Assembly (NCBI GenBank): GCA_013042255.1 | Contig: JABDQK010000139.1 | Location: forward strand, 1 to 10,491 | Direction: 5' to 3' | Source: Flavobacteriaceae bacterium | GTDB lineage: Bacteria > Bacteroidota > Bacteroidia > Flavobacteriales > Flavobacteriaceae | DNA length: 10,491 nt | Shown: positions 1 through 6,348 of the stretch, one piece after another | Numbering within the stretch: position 1 is the stretch's first letter | Layout: each line of letters begins with the position of its first letter | Translations under genes and position numbers: made by a program | The notes under the pieces: model-generated | Database searches by the model: none | Seen by the model: the letters and a program-made list of their open reading frames with translations, nothing else | What the model was told of the DNA's origin: nothing

Positions 1-1730
1 GGAAGATCGGCTATTCTTATATACATTAAGCCATCAACGGCATTGTTAAATAATGGGTCCACATTAAAGGCTACCACCTTGGCATTTTGCTTGATGTATT
101 TTTTAATCAATACAGGCAGGCGCAAGCTTCCAGGCTCTACCTCTTCAATAAGTCGGTCAAATTTATTGAGGTCGGCTTCAGTTTCATCGAAAACAAACTC
201 CTTATCGGCGTCTTTTAGTTTCACCTTGAACTCTTTTTTGGGATGAATATACTGGGCTACATACGGGTCCCAGTAGTTCGACTTCATAAATTCTATCATC
301 AGGGATTTGGAGAAGTTGGAAAACTGGTTGCTAATACTGACTCCACCAATGAGGTATTTGTGCTCCGGAAAACGTAGCGTTGTATGTACGATGCCTTTCC
401 ACAGAAGAAATAAGGGCATAGGTTTTTGCTGGTATTCCTTTACAATATAGGCCCTGCCCATTTCGATGGATTGTGACATCATGGTGTGGAGTTCGGGTTC
501 AAATCCGAAAAGGTCCTGCAGATAAAAACCATCTATGCCATACTCAGGAAAGATATGTGACCCCATTCCCATTCGATACGCTCCAACAATGCATTTGTCT
601 TCGTCATCCCAAAGGAAAAGGTGATGGTAAAATTCATCAAAACGATCGAGGTCAATGGCTTTATTGGTTCCCTCCCCTATAGCCCTGAAAGTAACTTCCC
701 TCTGCCTTCCGATTTCATTCAGAATAAAGGGCATATCCTTCTTTTGTGCCAGGAAGACTTCGTAATTCTTGCTTTGTAAAAGACGACAATCTTTTTCTCG
801 TAACTTTTCTATCTCCCCCTGAATGACTTCAGTGCGGACGGCAGTTGCAATCTTACGCGGAGCCTTGGGGATTTTTAAACTTCCGGGAATCTGGTTGATA
901 AGCGACTCCTTTTCATAGGCATTGGCCAGAATGTATGTCTTCCTTCTTAACAGATCGGTGAATTCTTCAAGGCTATTCTGCTCTTTCTGTGAAGCTACTG
1001 AGATCGGCTGGCCAATTCTCACTTTAATGCTCCTGTTACGCTGAGATGTTAGCTCGGAAGGAAGTTTTGCTGTTCTGAAAATATCGTTGATCCGGGAAAG
1101 TCGATAAAACAATTTACTATTCCTTGCATGGAAATAAATGGGTACGACAGGAACCTCTGCTTTCCTGATCAATTTGAGCGCAGCTTCTTCCCAGGGTTTA
1201 TCCACTATCAATTTTCCATCTTTGTAGGTAGAAACCTCTCCTGCCGGGAAAATTCCCAGCGGATGTCCTTCCTTGATATGCTGAATGGCGCTTTTAAATC
1301 CGGCTATGCTACTTTTCGCATCTTTACGTGTTTCAAAGGGATTGACGGGTAAAATGTAAGGAATAAGAGGTTCTACTCTATGAAGCAGGAAATTAGCAAT
1401 AATCTTATAATCCTTTCGGTGTTGAAGTAAAAGTTTGAGAAGCAGAATACCGTCAATTCCTCCAAGCGGGTGATTACTTATGGTAATAAATGCCCCATCC
1501 TTAGGCAATCTTTTTATGTCCTCTTCAGGAATCTCAAACTTGATTTCGTAATGCTCCAGGATAGCATCGAGGAAGGATTGCGTATCTAAATGCTTATGCT
1601 TTACATAAAAAGCATTCATCGAGGACAACTTGGTGATCTTCATCAGCATCCAGCCCATAAAGGTCCCGAAAAAACCATAGCGCTCTAGATTGATAGCTTT
1701 TGCTACTTCCTTAGCCGTAACTAAACCCAT
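1..1730 (-). CDS. Fused PlsC-type O-acyltransferase / OlsB-like GNAT N-acyltransferase (OlsF-like aminolipid synthase), 3' end missing
   Basis: The frame is open from an ATG at 1730-1728 to the left edge, giving 576 complete codons with the C-terminus cut off. An in-frame TAA at 1748-1746 lies just upstream, so this is the first possible ATG. Residues about 60-260 are a PlsC-like lysophospholipid acyltransferase domain: NHPLGGID has catalytic H87 and D93, and FPAGEVS (161-167) is the substrate-binding block. A second domain from about residue 310 resembles the hemolysin/OlsB acyl-ACP-dependent GNAT family, with FRAIGEGTNK (348-357), DLDRFDEFYHHLFLWD (360-375) and GAYRMG (383-388). In this family the GNAT half N-acylates an amino acid (ornithine or glycine) and the PlsC half adds the second acyl chain, making phosphorus-free membrane aminolipids on the cytoplasmic side. 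Bifunctional OlsF proteins are known in Serratia and Flavobacterium. The amino acid used here cannot be read from the sequence. The gene starts 86 nt after the aspartate kinase stop and may have its own promoter. Confidence 0.85.
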   Translation of the reverse strand, partial: MGLVTAKEVAKAINLERYGFFGTFMGWMLMKITKLSSMNAFYVKHKHLDTQSFLDAILEHYEIKFEIPEEDIKRLPKDGAFITISNHPLGGIDGILLLKLLLQHRKDYKIIANFLLHRVEPLIPYILPVNPFETRKDAKSSIAGFKSAIQHIKEGHPLGIFPAGEVSTYKDGKLIVDKPWEEAALKLIRKAEVPVVPIYFHARNSKLFYRLSRINDIFRTAKLPSELTSQRNRSIKVRIGQPISVASQKEQNSLEEFTDLLRRKTYILANAYEKESLINQIPGSLKIPKAPRKIATAVRTEVIQGEIEKLREKDCRLLQSKNYEVFLAQKKDMPFILNEIGRQREVTFRAIGEGTNKAIDLDRFDEFYHHLFLWDDEDKCIVGAYRMGMGSHIFPEYGIDGFYLQDLFGFEPELHTMMSQSIEMGRAYIVKEYQQKPMPLFLLWKGIVHTTLRFPEHKYLIGGVSISNQFSNFSKSLMIEFMKSNYWDPYVAQYIHPKKEFKVKLKDADKEFVFDETEADLNKFDRLIEEVEPGSLRLPVLIKKYIKQNAKVVAFNVDPLFNNAVDGLMYIRIADL

Positions 1731-1753
1731 ATTGACATATGCTGATTAAAGGG

Positions 1754-1761
1754 TAAAGATA
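1754..1761 (-). promoter_or_regulatory. Possible -7 box for the acyltransferase gene
   Basis: On the minus strand the sequence reads TATCTTTA, 7 of 8 positions of the Bacteroidota -7 consensus TAnnTTTG. It ends 23 nt before the acyltransferase ATG. No clear TTTG -33 element is seen. If real, the acyltransferase is transcribed independently of the upstream aspartate kinase operon. Confidence 0.3.
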
Positions 1762-1816
1762 GGAAAATAGGCTTTGCTCTTTCGTAGAAAAAAAGAAGAT
1801 ACGCTTAGTGGATATC

Positions 1817-3067
1817 CTATTTTACCACTATTTGAACAGTTTCCTTTCCCCGCTGTTCCAATAAGACTTCTTTTCCATTCTGAAGAGAATCAATTGATTG
1901 AGTGTCAAAATGCCTTATGGTGTACAAGGATACTCCTTCGTGATGCACTACCTTAAATTTACCTTTCAGATGATCAAGAAGTTCTTCCAGACGCCCAAAC
2001 TTATTGTCTACACATACTGAAAAACTGATGGCTGAATTCTGGATCATATCCACTTTCATTTTATAGTCGTGGAGGAGTTTAAACAAGTCACTGATACTAT
2101 CTTCCACGATAAAGGAAAAATCGAGGGAAGAAAGTTTCATAAGTACCTGGTTCTTCTTCACGATAAAACAAGGAACTTTAGGGTCTATACTTTCTCCCTT
2201 TCCAACTGTGGTCCCCGGATCTTTGGGGTTCAGAAACGACTTCACCAACAGGGGAATTTCCTTCCTTTGTAATGGCTGAAGCGTCTTAGGGTGAATCACT
2301 GAAGCCCCGTAAAAGGCCAGCTCTATGGCTTCCCTGTAGCTGATCTTATTGAGTAATTGCGACTCCTTAAAATATCTCGGATCGGCATTTAAAACTCCGG
2401 GCACATCTTTCCAGATGGTCACTGAATGCGCATTCAGGCAATACGCCAGGATGGCAGCGGTATAATCAGAACCTTCTCGTCCCAGAGTGGTGGTAAAATT
2501 ATTTTCATCACTTCCGATAAATCCCTGACTGACATATAATTTACCTTTATCGAGCCCTTGTGAAACCCTCTCCTGGGTCTTTTCCCAATCAATACCGGCA
2601 TCCCGATAGTTGTTGTCGGTTTTAATAAAGTTCCGGATATCGAGCCAGCTATTGCTGATACCTGCTTCATTTAAATAGGAGCTGACAATAGTTGTTGAGA
2701 TCAATTCCCCGTAACAAACCACCTGGTCGTAGACAAAACTATATTTGGGCGACTTGTTCCAGGCGAGAAATCCTCTGACCTCTTCAAATAATTCCTTAAC
2801 GTCACGAAAAACAGGATGTTCAGATGAAGGAAACAGTCCATTAAGAATATCCTGATGAAATTCTTCAACTGCCTGTAAAGCCCCGGCAATTGCTGTTTTA
2901 TCTTTAAAATAGGCGTTGACGACCTCTTCCATGGCATTAGTAGTTTTGCCCATAGCCGAAATGACTAAAAAAGTATCCTCGTGACCAGTCTCCTGTAATA
3001 CTTTGACCAGGTTCTTTACTCCCTCAGCATCCTTTACCGACGCTCCTCCAAATTTAAATACCCTCAT
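1817..3067 (-). CDS. Aspartate kinase, monofunctional
   Basis: This 416-residue enzyme phosphorylates L-aspartate with ATP to give 4-phospho-L-aspartate, the first step toward lysine (via diaminopimelate), methionine and threonine; it acts in the cytoplasm. The amino acid kinase domain covers roughly residues 1-290. It shows KFGGASV (5-11, nucleotide and aspartate site), TTLGREGSDYTAA (193-205), KDVPGVLNADPR (220-231) and the helix with FYGASVIHPKT (252-262). The remaining 120 or so residues fit two compact ACT regulatory domains. There is no fused homoserine dehydrogenase or diaminopimelate decarboxylase. The length is at the short end for the family. The ATG overlaps the TGA of the upstream GNAT gene (ATGA), indicating translational coupling. 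The gene ends in TAG. Family assignment is firm; which end product inhibits it, if any, cannot be read from sequence, so I give no lysC/thrA symbol. Confidence 0.95.
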   Translation of the reverse strand: MRVFKFGGASVKDAEGVKNLVKVLQETGHEDTFLVISAMGKTTNAMEEVVNAYFKDKTAIAGALQAVEEFHQDILNGLFPSSEHPVFRDVKELFEEVRGFLAWNKSPKYSFVYDQVVCYGELISTTIVSSYLNEAGISNSWLDIRNFIKTDNNYRDAGIDWEKTQERVSQGLDKGKLYVSQGFIGSDENNFTTTLGREGSDYTAAILAYCLNAHSVTIWKDVPGVLNADPRYFKESQLLNKISYREAIELAFYGASVIHPKTLQPLQRKEIPLLVKSFLNPKDPGTTVGKGESIDPKVPCFIVKKNQVLMKLSSLDFSFIVEDSISDLFKLLHDYKMKVDMIQNSAISFSVCVDNKFGRLEELLDHLKGKFKVVHHEGVSLYTIRHFDTQSIDSLQNGKEVLLEQRGKETVQIVVK

Positions 3068-3546
3068 ATATTTTCAATAAAATTTTTTATCCCTGTTTCA
3101 TCTAATTGCACCACATCCCAGTCGCGCATCACTCTGGCTCCTTTCCGTTCATAAAATGAAATGGCCGGTTCATTCCAGTCGAGCACCTCCCAGCTTATCC
3201 GCTTTACTCCCAGATCATGGCCGTATTGTACGACGGCTTCCAGTAGTGCTGTACCCAGACCGCTACCCCGCATTTTTTTTGTTACGATCAGGTCTTCCAG
3301 ATGAAGTACGGGACCTTTCCAGGTTGAGTATCTGGGATATACCAGGGCCATTCCACCGATATTACCATCTACCTCTCCTACAAAACAATGGAAGAGAGGA
3401 GAATCCCCGAAACCATGCTTTACGAGATGTTCAGCTTTAATTTCAACGGCATCGGGTTCCTTCTCAAATTCAGCCAGTTCCCTTATCAGCTCCTGGACCC
3501 TCTCCATGTCTTCTGGTCTTGCATGTCGAATTACCATTTTCATCAT
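3064..3546 (-). CDS. SSAT-like GNAT N-acetyltransferase (diamine/thialysine acetyltransferase family)
   Basis: This 160-residue single GNAT domain would transfer acetyl from acetyl-CoA to an amine. The protein follows animal SSAT1/SSAT2 (spermidine/spermine or thialysine acetyltransferase) through its length. The start MMKMVIRHA lines up with SSAT1's first residues, GFGDSPLFHC (45-54) with the family's GFG-HPF-HC segment, LED (83-85) with the strand carrying the base, RGSGLG (93-98) with the acetyl-CoA pyrophosphate loop, and WNEPAISFYERKGA (124-137) with the helix bearing the general-acid tyrosine, here Y132. The alignment favours the first Met (3546), although Met2 and Met4 are possible. 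The substrate is unknown; polyamines, thialysine and lysine-like amines are all plausible. The gene is first in an operon with aspartate kinase, overlapping it by 4 nt, and has a perfect -7 box 16 nt upstream of its ATG. Confidence 0.88.
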   Translation of the reverse strand: MMKMVIRHARPEDMERVQELIRELAEFEKEPDAVEIKAEHLVKHGFGDSPLFHCFVGEVDGNIGGMALVYPRYSTWKGPVLHLEDLIVTKKMRGSGLGTALLEAVVQYGHDLGVKRISWEVLDWNEPAISFYERKGARVMRDWDVVQLDETGIKNFIENI

Positions 3547-3562
3547 TGTTACAAATAAAACA

Positions 3563-3570
3563 CAAAGTTA
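3563..3570 (-). promoter_or_regulatory. Bacteroidota -7 promoter box for the GNAT-aspartate kinase operon
   Basis: On the minus strand this reads TAACTTTG, a perfect match to TAnnTTTG. It ends 16 nt before the GNAT ATG, implying a leader of roughly ten nucleotides. No convincing TTTG -33 element is found at the usual distance, so the call rests on the -7 match and its position. Confidence 0.5.
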
Positions 3571-3623
3571 TAATTTTAAATAATGAAAGGGACTGCAATT
3601 CCACTTAGTATCACAAATTATGC

Positions 3624-3631
3624 GATATTTG
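3624..3631 (+). promoter_or_regulatory. Weak -7-like box for fbp
   Basis: GATATTTG matches TAnnTTTG at 5 of the 6 fixed bases (the initial T is replaced by G). It lies 22 nt before the fbp ATG, in the 107-nt region shared with the divergent GNAT operon. No -33 element is recognised. This is the best candidate in the interval, but it is weak. Confidence 0.25.
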
Positions 3632-3653
3632 TAGGTATATAACACAACCCCAA

Positions 3654-4673
3654 ATGGACAAAAAGAATACCACTCTTGGCGAGTTCATAATAGAACACCA
3701 ATCTTCATTTCAGTATTCCTCTGGTGAGCTTTCCAAGCTGATTAATGCGATCAGGTTAGCAGCAAAAGTGGTTAACCACGAGGTTAACAAGGCGGGATTG
3801 ATCGATATACTCGGCGGGGTAGGTGACACAAATATTCAGGGTGAAGATCAACAAAAGCTCGATGTTCTGGCCAATGAAAAATTTATTCAGACCCTCAAGA
3901 ACCGTGAGATCGTATGTGGTATTGCCTCGGAAGAAGAAGATGACTTCATCTCTATAAATAGTAATGATGAAAACCATCAGAACAAATATATCGTCCTGAT
4001 CGATCCTTTGGACGGGTCTTCCAACATCGATGTCAACGTCTCTGTGGGAACTATCTTTTCCATTTATAGAAGGGTTACTCCATTGGGGACTCCTGTCACC
4101 CTTGAAGATTTTTTACAACCCGGCATTGACCAGGTAGCTGCCGGATATGTCGTTTATGGGACATCAACGATGCTTGTTTACACCACAGGAGCAGGGGTTA
4201 ACGGTTTTACGCTGAATCCGGCTATTGGCACCTTTTACCTTTCACATCCCAACATGGAATTTCCCGAAACCGGTAAGATCTATTCGGTGAATGAAGGGAA
4301 TTACATCCATTTTCCACAGGGAGTAAAAAATTATATTAAGTATTGTCAGAAAGAAGAGGGTGACAGACCATATACCTCTCGTTATATTGGTTCTCTGGTT
4401 TCAGATTTTCACAGGAATATGATCAAGGGAGGAATCTATATATACCCTAAAAGCAGTGTGGCCTCTGAAGGAAAATTAAGACTCCTTTACGAATGTAATC
4501 CCATGGCATTTCTGGCCGAACAAGCCAACGGTAAGGCGAGTGATGGCTTTGGAAGGATACTCGAAATTAAACCTACAGAATTACACCAGCGCGTTCCATT
4601 CTTCTGTGGAAGCCGTAAAATGGTGGAAAAGGCCGAAGAATTTATGGCAGAACAAGCAAGCCTGCAAAAATAA
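3654..4673 (+). CDS. fbp: Class I fructose-1,6-bisphosphatase
   Basis: This 339-residue enzyme hydrolyses fructose 1,6-bisphosphate to fructose 6-phosphate and phosphate, the irreversible step of gluconeogenesis, in the cytoplasm with Mg2+. Metal-site motifs are clear: GEDQQKLD (63-70), ASEEEDD (91-97) and the signature [19 protein letters not shown] (115-133). The substrate-binding half contains [12 protein letters not shown] (244-255), GGIYIYP (259-265), [14 protein letters not shown] (273-286) and ANGKASDG (291-298). The length is close to the E. coli enzyme (332), and both ends look complete. The ATG is preceded by an A/C-rich stretch without a Shine-Dalgarno sequence, as expected in Bacteroidota. 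The gene is divergent from the GNAT-aspartate kinase operon and convergent with the TerB-fold gene, so it is probably monocistronic. I see no oddities. Confidence 0.97.
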   Translation: MDKKNTTLGEFIIEHQSSFQYSSGELSKLINAIRLAAKVVNHEVNKAGLIDILGGVGDTNIQGEDQQKLDVLANEKFIQTLKNREIVCGIASEEEDDFISINSNDENHQNKYIVLIDPLDGSSNIDVNVSVGTIFSIYRRVTPLGTPVTLEDFLQPGIDQVAAGYVVYGTSTMLVYTTGAGVNGFTLNPAIGTFYLSHPNMEFPETGKIYSVNEGNYIHFPQGVKNYIKYCQKEEGDRPYTSRYIGSLVSDFHRNMIKGGIYIYPKSSVASEGKLRLLYECNPMAFLAEQANGKASDGFGRILEIKPTELHQRVPFFCGSRKMVEKAEEFMAEQASLQK

Positions 4674-4685
4674 AGTATAGTCCGG

Positions 4686-5117
4686 TTATTTCTTCTTTCG
4701 CTTCATCATATACAGGTAATCCTCAAAATCGAATTTCCCCCTGAATAATATGATGGATCTGCGAATCACTTTTTCGGCTTTAGCCGGAGAATAGCCAAGT
4801 GCTAAGGCATACTTCTTAATCAACCTTACTTCGTCCTCGTCAATCCTGTGATCAGCGAATATAATATTGAACAGATCATATAGTCTTTCTAATCTCTCCT
4901 CCGAAGAATATGGAGCCTCAACAGGGTATTTGTTCTCCTTCTTCAACACCTCCCGGATTTCCTCTCCGGAAATATCCAGTTTAACGGCAAACTTATCTAG
5001 CACTTTTTGTTCACTTGGGTTGATTTCTCCGTCTACTGCCGCAAGTGAGGCAATGGCTGCAAAATGAGCCAAGTTACTACGCTTTTCGCTGTGGTTGTAT
5101 AAATCTTTAATGGACAT
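4686..5117 (-). CDS. TerB-family (tellurite resistance B / DjlA N-terminal fold) protein, function unknown
   Basis: This 143-residue, charged, soluble, all-helical protein has no signal peptide or membrane segment. Two acidic loop repeats typical of the TerB fold are visible: AAVDGEINPSEQKVLDKFA (26-44) and FADHRIDEDEVRLIKKYAL (91-109). Each places an Asp/Glu-rich turn, which may bind metal, ahead of a helix. The C-terminus is strongly basic (MKRKKK). TerB proteins bind divalent metal and appear in stress-related assemblies, but a lone TerB domain says little about role. No terC, terD or DnaJ domain is present nearby, so a tellurite phenotype should not be assumed. The gene converges on fbp with a 12-nt gap and is divergent from the repair operon. 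The ATG at 5117 follows a perfect -7 box by 22 nt. Confidence 0.8.
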   Translation of the reverse strand: MSIKDLYNHSEKRSNLAHFAAIASLAAVDGEINPSEQKVLDKFAVKLDISGEEIREVLKKENKYPVEAPYSSEERLERLYDLFNIIFADHRIDEDEVRLIKKYALALGYSPAKAEKVIRRSIILFRGKFDFEDYLYMMKRKKK

Positions 5118-5139
5118 AATTTAACATCTTTAGGGTATA

Positions 5140-5147
5140 CAAAGATA
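5140..5147 (-). promoter_or_regulatory. Bacteroidota -7 promoter box for the TerB-family gene
   Basis: On the minus strand this reads TATCTTTG, a perfect TAnnTTTG match, ending 22 nt before the TerB-family ATG. A T-rich run (minus strand, about 5168-5163) lies 15-20 nt further upstream and could serve as a degenerate -33 element. Confidence 0.5.
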
Positions 5148-5249
5148 CTTCATTTGGAAGGGAAAATGTCCATTTTTACCGCAATATTTTTCCCTTTTCA
5201 GCCTCAGGGAACCAGGTTGTATCCCAAATTTTTTTATCTGATTTTATTC

Positions 5250-5261
5250 TGAGAATTCTCA
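5250..5261. promoter_or_regulatory. Perfect 12-bp palindrome with flanking ATTCTSA repeats, candidate operator
   Basis: TGAGAATTCTCA is its own reverse complement. Its right arm, ATTCTCA (5255-5261), is repeated directly at 5274-5280, and a one-mismatch copy, ATTCTGA, occurs at 5246-5252. The three start 9 and 19 nt apart, close to one and two helical turns. The cluster sits about 25-70 nt upstream of the exonuclease ATG, between two divergent promoters, a normal place for a repressor or activator site. No regulator for it is recognised; the function is inferred. Confidence 0.35.
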
Positions 5262-5303
5262 CAGCCTGAACATATTCTCAAATACAAAAAGCCGGAGATT
5301 TTG

Positions 5304-5311
5304 TACCTTGG
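5304..5311 (+). promoter_or_regulatory. Possible -7 box of the repair operon
   Basis: TACCTTGG resembles TAnnTTTG with one mismatch in the fixed bases. It ends 7 nt before the ATG at 5319, so a transcript from it would begin almost at the start codon. If real, it also rules out the upstream TTG at 5301 as a start, because that codon would not be transcribed. Confidence 0.3.
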
Positions 5312-5318
5312 CCCTGCT

Positions 5319-6338
5319 ATGGAAAATCCACTATTAGCCTTTACGGAAAAGGGGATTTATTGTGAGAAAGCCAAGGTTTATCTCGATCCCTGGAAACCGG
5401 TTGAAAAGGCGATCATCTCACACGGCCATGCCGATCACAGTCGGTGGGGACACAAGCAATACATCACCCATAAGCGCAATATCCCAATCATCAAACATCG
5501 GTTAGGAGATATCAATGCTACCGGCGTAGCCTGGAATGAGCCCTTCGTGGTAAACGGTGTCAAATTCAGCCTTCACCCGGCGGGGCATATCCCTGGTTCT
5601 TCTCAAATCAGAGTGGAACACAAAGGTGAGGTCTGGGTATTTTCAGGGGATTATAAAACCGAATCGGATGGGCTGTCTACCCCCTTTGAACCCGTTAACT
5701 GTCACTCCTTTATCACCGAATGTACTTTTGGCCTGCCCGCCTTTAAATGGTCTCCTCAAAAAGAAGTTTTTCGGGAAATTAATCAATGGTGGTCTGAAAA
5801 CCGGGCAGAGGGAAAAACTTCTGTTCTATTCGGCTACAGCCTGGGAAAGGCTCAACGCCTCTTAAAATATCTCGATCCGTCCATCGGGAAGATTTATACC
5901 CATGCGGCCATTGAAAATATGAATGAAGTACTTCGCTCATTTCTCACTCTGAATGAAACCATTCGAATTACAAAAGACACAAAAAAAGATGAGCTTAAAG
6001 GCAATCTGGTACTTGCTCCCCCAAGTGCACATGGTAGTGCGTGGCTCAGGAAAATGGTTCCCTATGAAACAGCAACGGCAAGTGGATGGATGGCATTCAG
6101 GGGAGCACGAAGAAGAAGAGCTGTTGACAAAGGATTTGTGCTAAGTGACCATTGTGATTGGGCCGGACTGCTGAGGAGTATAGAGGCAACAGGGGCAACT
6201 CGAGTTATTTGTACACACGGGTATTCCGATATTTTTTCCCGTTTTCTCAGGGAAAAAGGATATGATGCACGAACCGAAGAAACACAATACGAAGGGGAAC
6301 TAAGTGAAATGAATCCAACATCCGGGTCTGAAAATTAG
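5319..6338 (+). CDS. Ligase-associated DNA damage response exonuclease (MBL-fold / beta-CASP-like)
   Basis: This 339-residue protein (counted from ATG 5319) belongs to the metallo-beta-lactamase nuclease family related to CPSF73/SNM1. The di-metal motif SHGHADH is at 34-40 (ligands H35, H37, D39, H40). HPAGHIPGS (86-94) supplies a further histidine, FSGDYKTE (108-115) the bridging Asp, and LSDHCDW (275-281) and CTHGY (298-302) the late ligand motifs. In the family it is annotated as a putative exonuclease encoded beside an ATP-dependent ligase and an Lhr-like helicase, acting on DNA ends in the cytoplasm. An in-frame TTG at 5301 would add six residues; I prefer the ATG because it fits the conserved N-terminus (family proteins begin shortly before GIYC) and the promoter position. 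It is the first gene of the operon; the ligase begins 10 nt after the TAG stop. Confidence 0.92.
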   Translation: MENPLLAFTEKGIYCEKAKVYLDPWKPVEKAIISHGHADHSRWGHKQYITHKRNIPIIKHRLGDINATGVAWNEPFVVNGVKFSLHPAGHIPGSSQIRVEHKGEVWVFSGDYKTESDGLSTPFEPVNCHSFITECTFGLPAFKWSPQKEVFREINQWWSENRAEGKTSVLFGYSLGKAQRLLKYLDPSIGKIYTHAAIENMNEVLRSFLTLNETIRITKDTKKDELKGNLVLAPPSAHGSAWLRKMVPYETATASGWMAFRGARRRRAVDKGFVLSDHCDWAGLLRSIEATGATRVICTHGYSDIFSRFLREKGYDARTEETQYEGELSEMNPTSGSEN

Positions 6339-6341
6339 TTC

Positions 6342-6348
6342 AAAGGAG
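6342..6348 (+). promoter_or_regulatory. Shine-Dalgarno-like AAAGGAG touching the ligase start
   Basis: AAAGGAG abuts the ATG at 6349 with no spacer, too close for normal Shine-Dalgarno pairing with that ATG. Ribosomes in this phylum rarely depend on such sites, so it may be coincidental. It leaves a small doubt about initiation, although no other in-frame ATG lies nearby and residues just after the ATG fit the ligase family. Confidence 0.2.

Noticed and set aside
1731..1816. Rho-independent terminator after aspartate kinase
   Set aside because: A T-rich run is present on the minus strand (about 1796-1788) but no stable stem precedes it; the TTTC/GAAA match nearby is too short.
3156..3440. 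Plus-strand open frame antisense to the GNAT gene
   Set aside because: The minus-strand GNAT is clearly real, with acetyl-CoA and catalytic motifs; the antisense product resembles nothing.
4674..4685. Terminator between the convergent fbp and TerB-family genes
   Set aside because: The gap is only 12 nt and I see no GC-rich hairpin with a T tract there; termination must occur within the opposing genes or by another route.
4686..5117. Tellurite resistance determinant
   Set aside because: Only a TerB-fold domain is present. Without terC/terD/terZ neighbours the resistance label is not supported.
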